From the NCBI RefSeq assembly GCF_030272615.1, contig NC_081409.1, positions 207,685,190-207,745,189 on the forward strand: a DNA stretch of 60,000 nucleotides, read 5' to 3'. The notes under the pieces were generated by a model. The model was not told where the DNA came from, did no database searches, and saw only the letters and a program-made list of their open reading frames with translations. Positions 59,871 to 60,000 of this stretch are shown here, piece after piece. Position numbers and translations under genes: made by a program. This stretch comes from Cryptomeria japonica. Lineage: Eukaryota > Streptophyta > Pinopsida > Cupressales > Cupressaceae. Position 1 is the first letter of the stretch. Each line of letters opens with the position of its first letter.

Positions 59871-60000
59871 TGGGAAATACACATAGAGGAGATAGAAGAT
59901 TGATCAATACACATTACCTAGCCTCATCATGCATAAATAAAAGAGGTATAGACTATAGCTAGCACATATCATGAGCCAAAGGATCATATTCAAGAGTTGC

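Overview
The window is repeat-dense plant nuclear DNA, most likely from a gymnosperm. It is AT-rich and carries no recognisable host gene. What it holds is layer upon layer of decayed LTR retrotransposons with long LTRs, plus one LINE fragment. The conifer-like assignment is an inference from the style of the Ty1/copia and Ty3/gypsy elements, not from a database match. Every transposon reading frame contains stops or frameshifts, so the window looks like old heterochromatin in which nothing is intact.

Left part (1-26384): a four-deep nest. A degenerate Ty3/gypsy element (H, minus strand; gag, protease-like and proline/lysine-repeat parts) is split inside gag by copia element B (plus strand, 4480-23253). 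Copia element A (minus strand, 5302-16766) sits inside the left LTR of B. A 3.7-kb element with no coding capacity, C (12406-16131, best read as a giant solo LTR), sits inside the 5' LTR of A. Removing each layer restores the sequence beneath it: the two pieces of B's left LTR sum to 1442 bp, equal to its right LTR, and H's gag frame continues across B. C contains six regularly spaced 20-bp palindromes in GC-rich sequence.

Middle part (26385-37272): a LINE reverse-transcriptase fragment, a decayed second gypsy gag (D), copia element E (28469-35584, minus) inserted just upstream of that gag, and a non-coding stretch with a perfect 35-bp inverted repeat.

Right-centre (36.7-52.4 kb): two gypsy-type LTR-like sequences (G1, G2). 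G1 is interrupted by F (37273-44713), the most interesting object here. F has copia-type LTRs, primer-binding site and polypurine tracts but no protease, integrase or reverse transcriptase. It instead carries a coiled-coil protein with four zinc knuckles and an approximately 1040-codon second frame with a globular N-terminus and a Lys/Glu-rich helix. Close by, K (45645-50647) is a second non-autonomous copia element. It has gag and protease, but an acidic extension stands where integrase and RT should be.

Far right (52447-60000): no gene. It holds a probable LTR start with small hairpin repeats, a palindromic direct repeat, a 280-nt tract with one C on the + strand, and one decayed reading frame running towards the window edge.

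A, B, E and F share the features needed for one copying machinery: a TTGGTATCAGA primer site, the C-rich end of the LTR, and CAAAGGGGGAGA-type tracts. F could therefore have been copied in trans by A/B/E-type autonomous elements.
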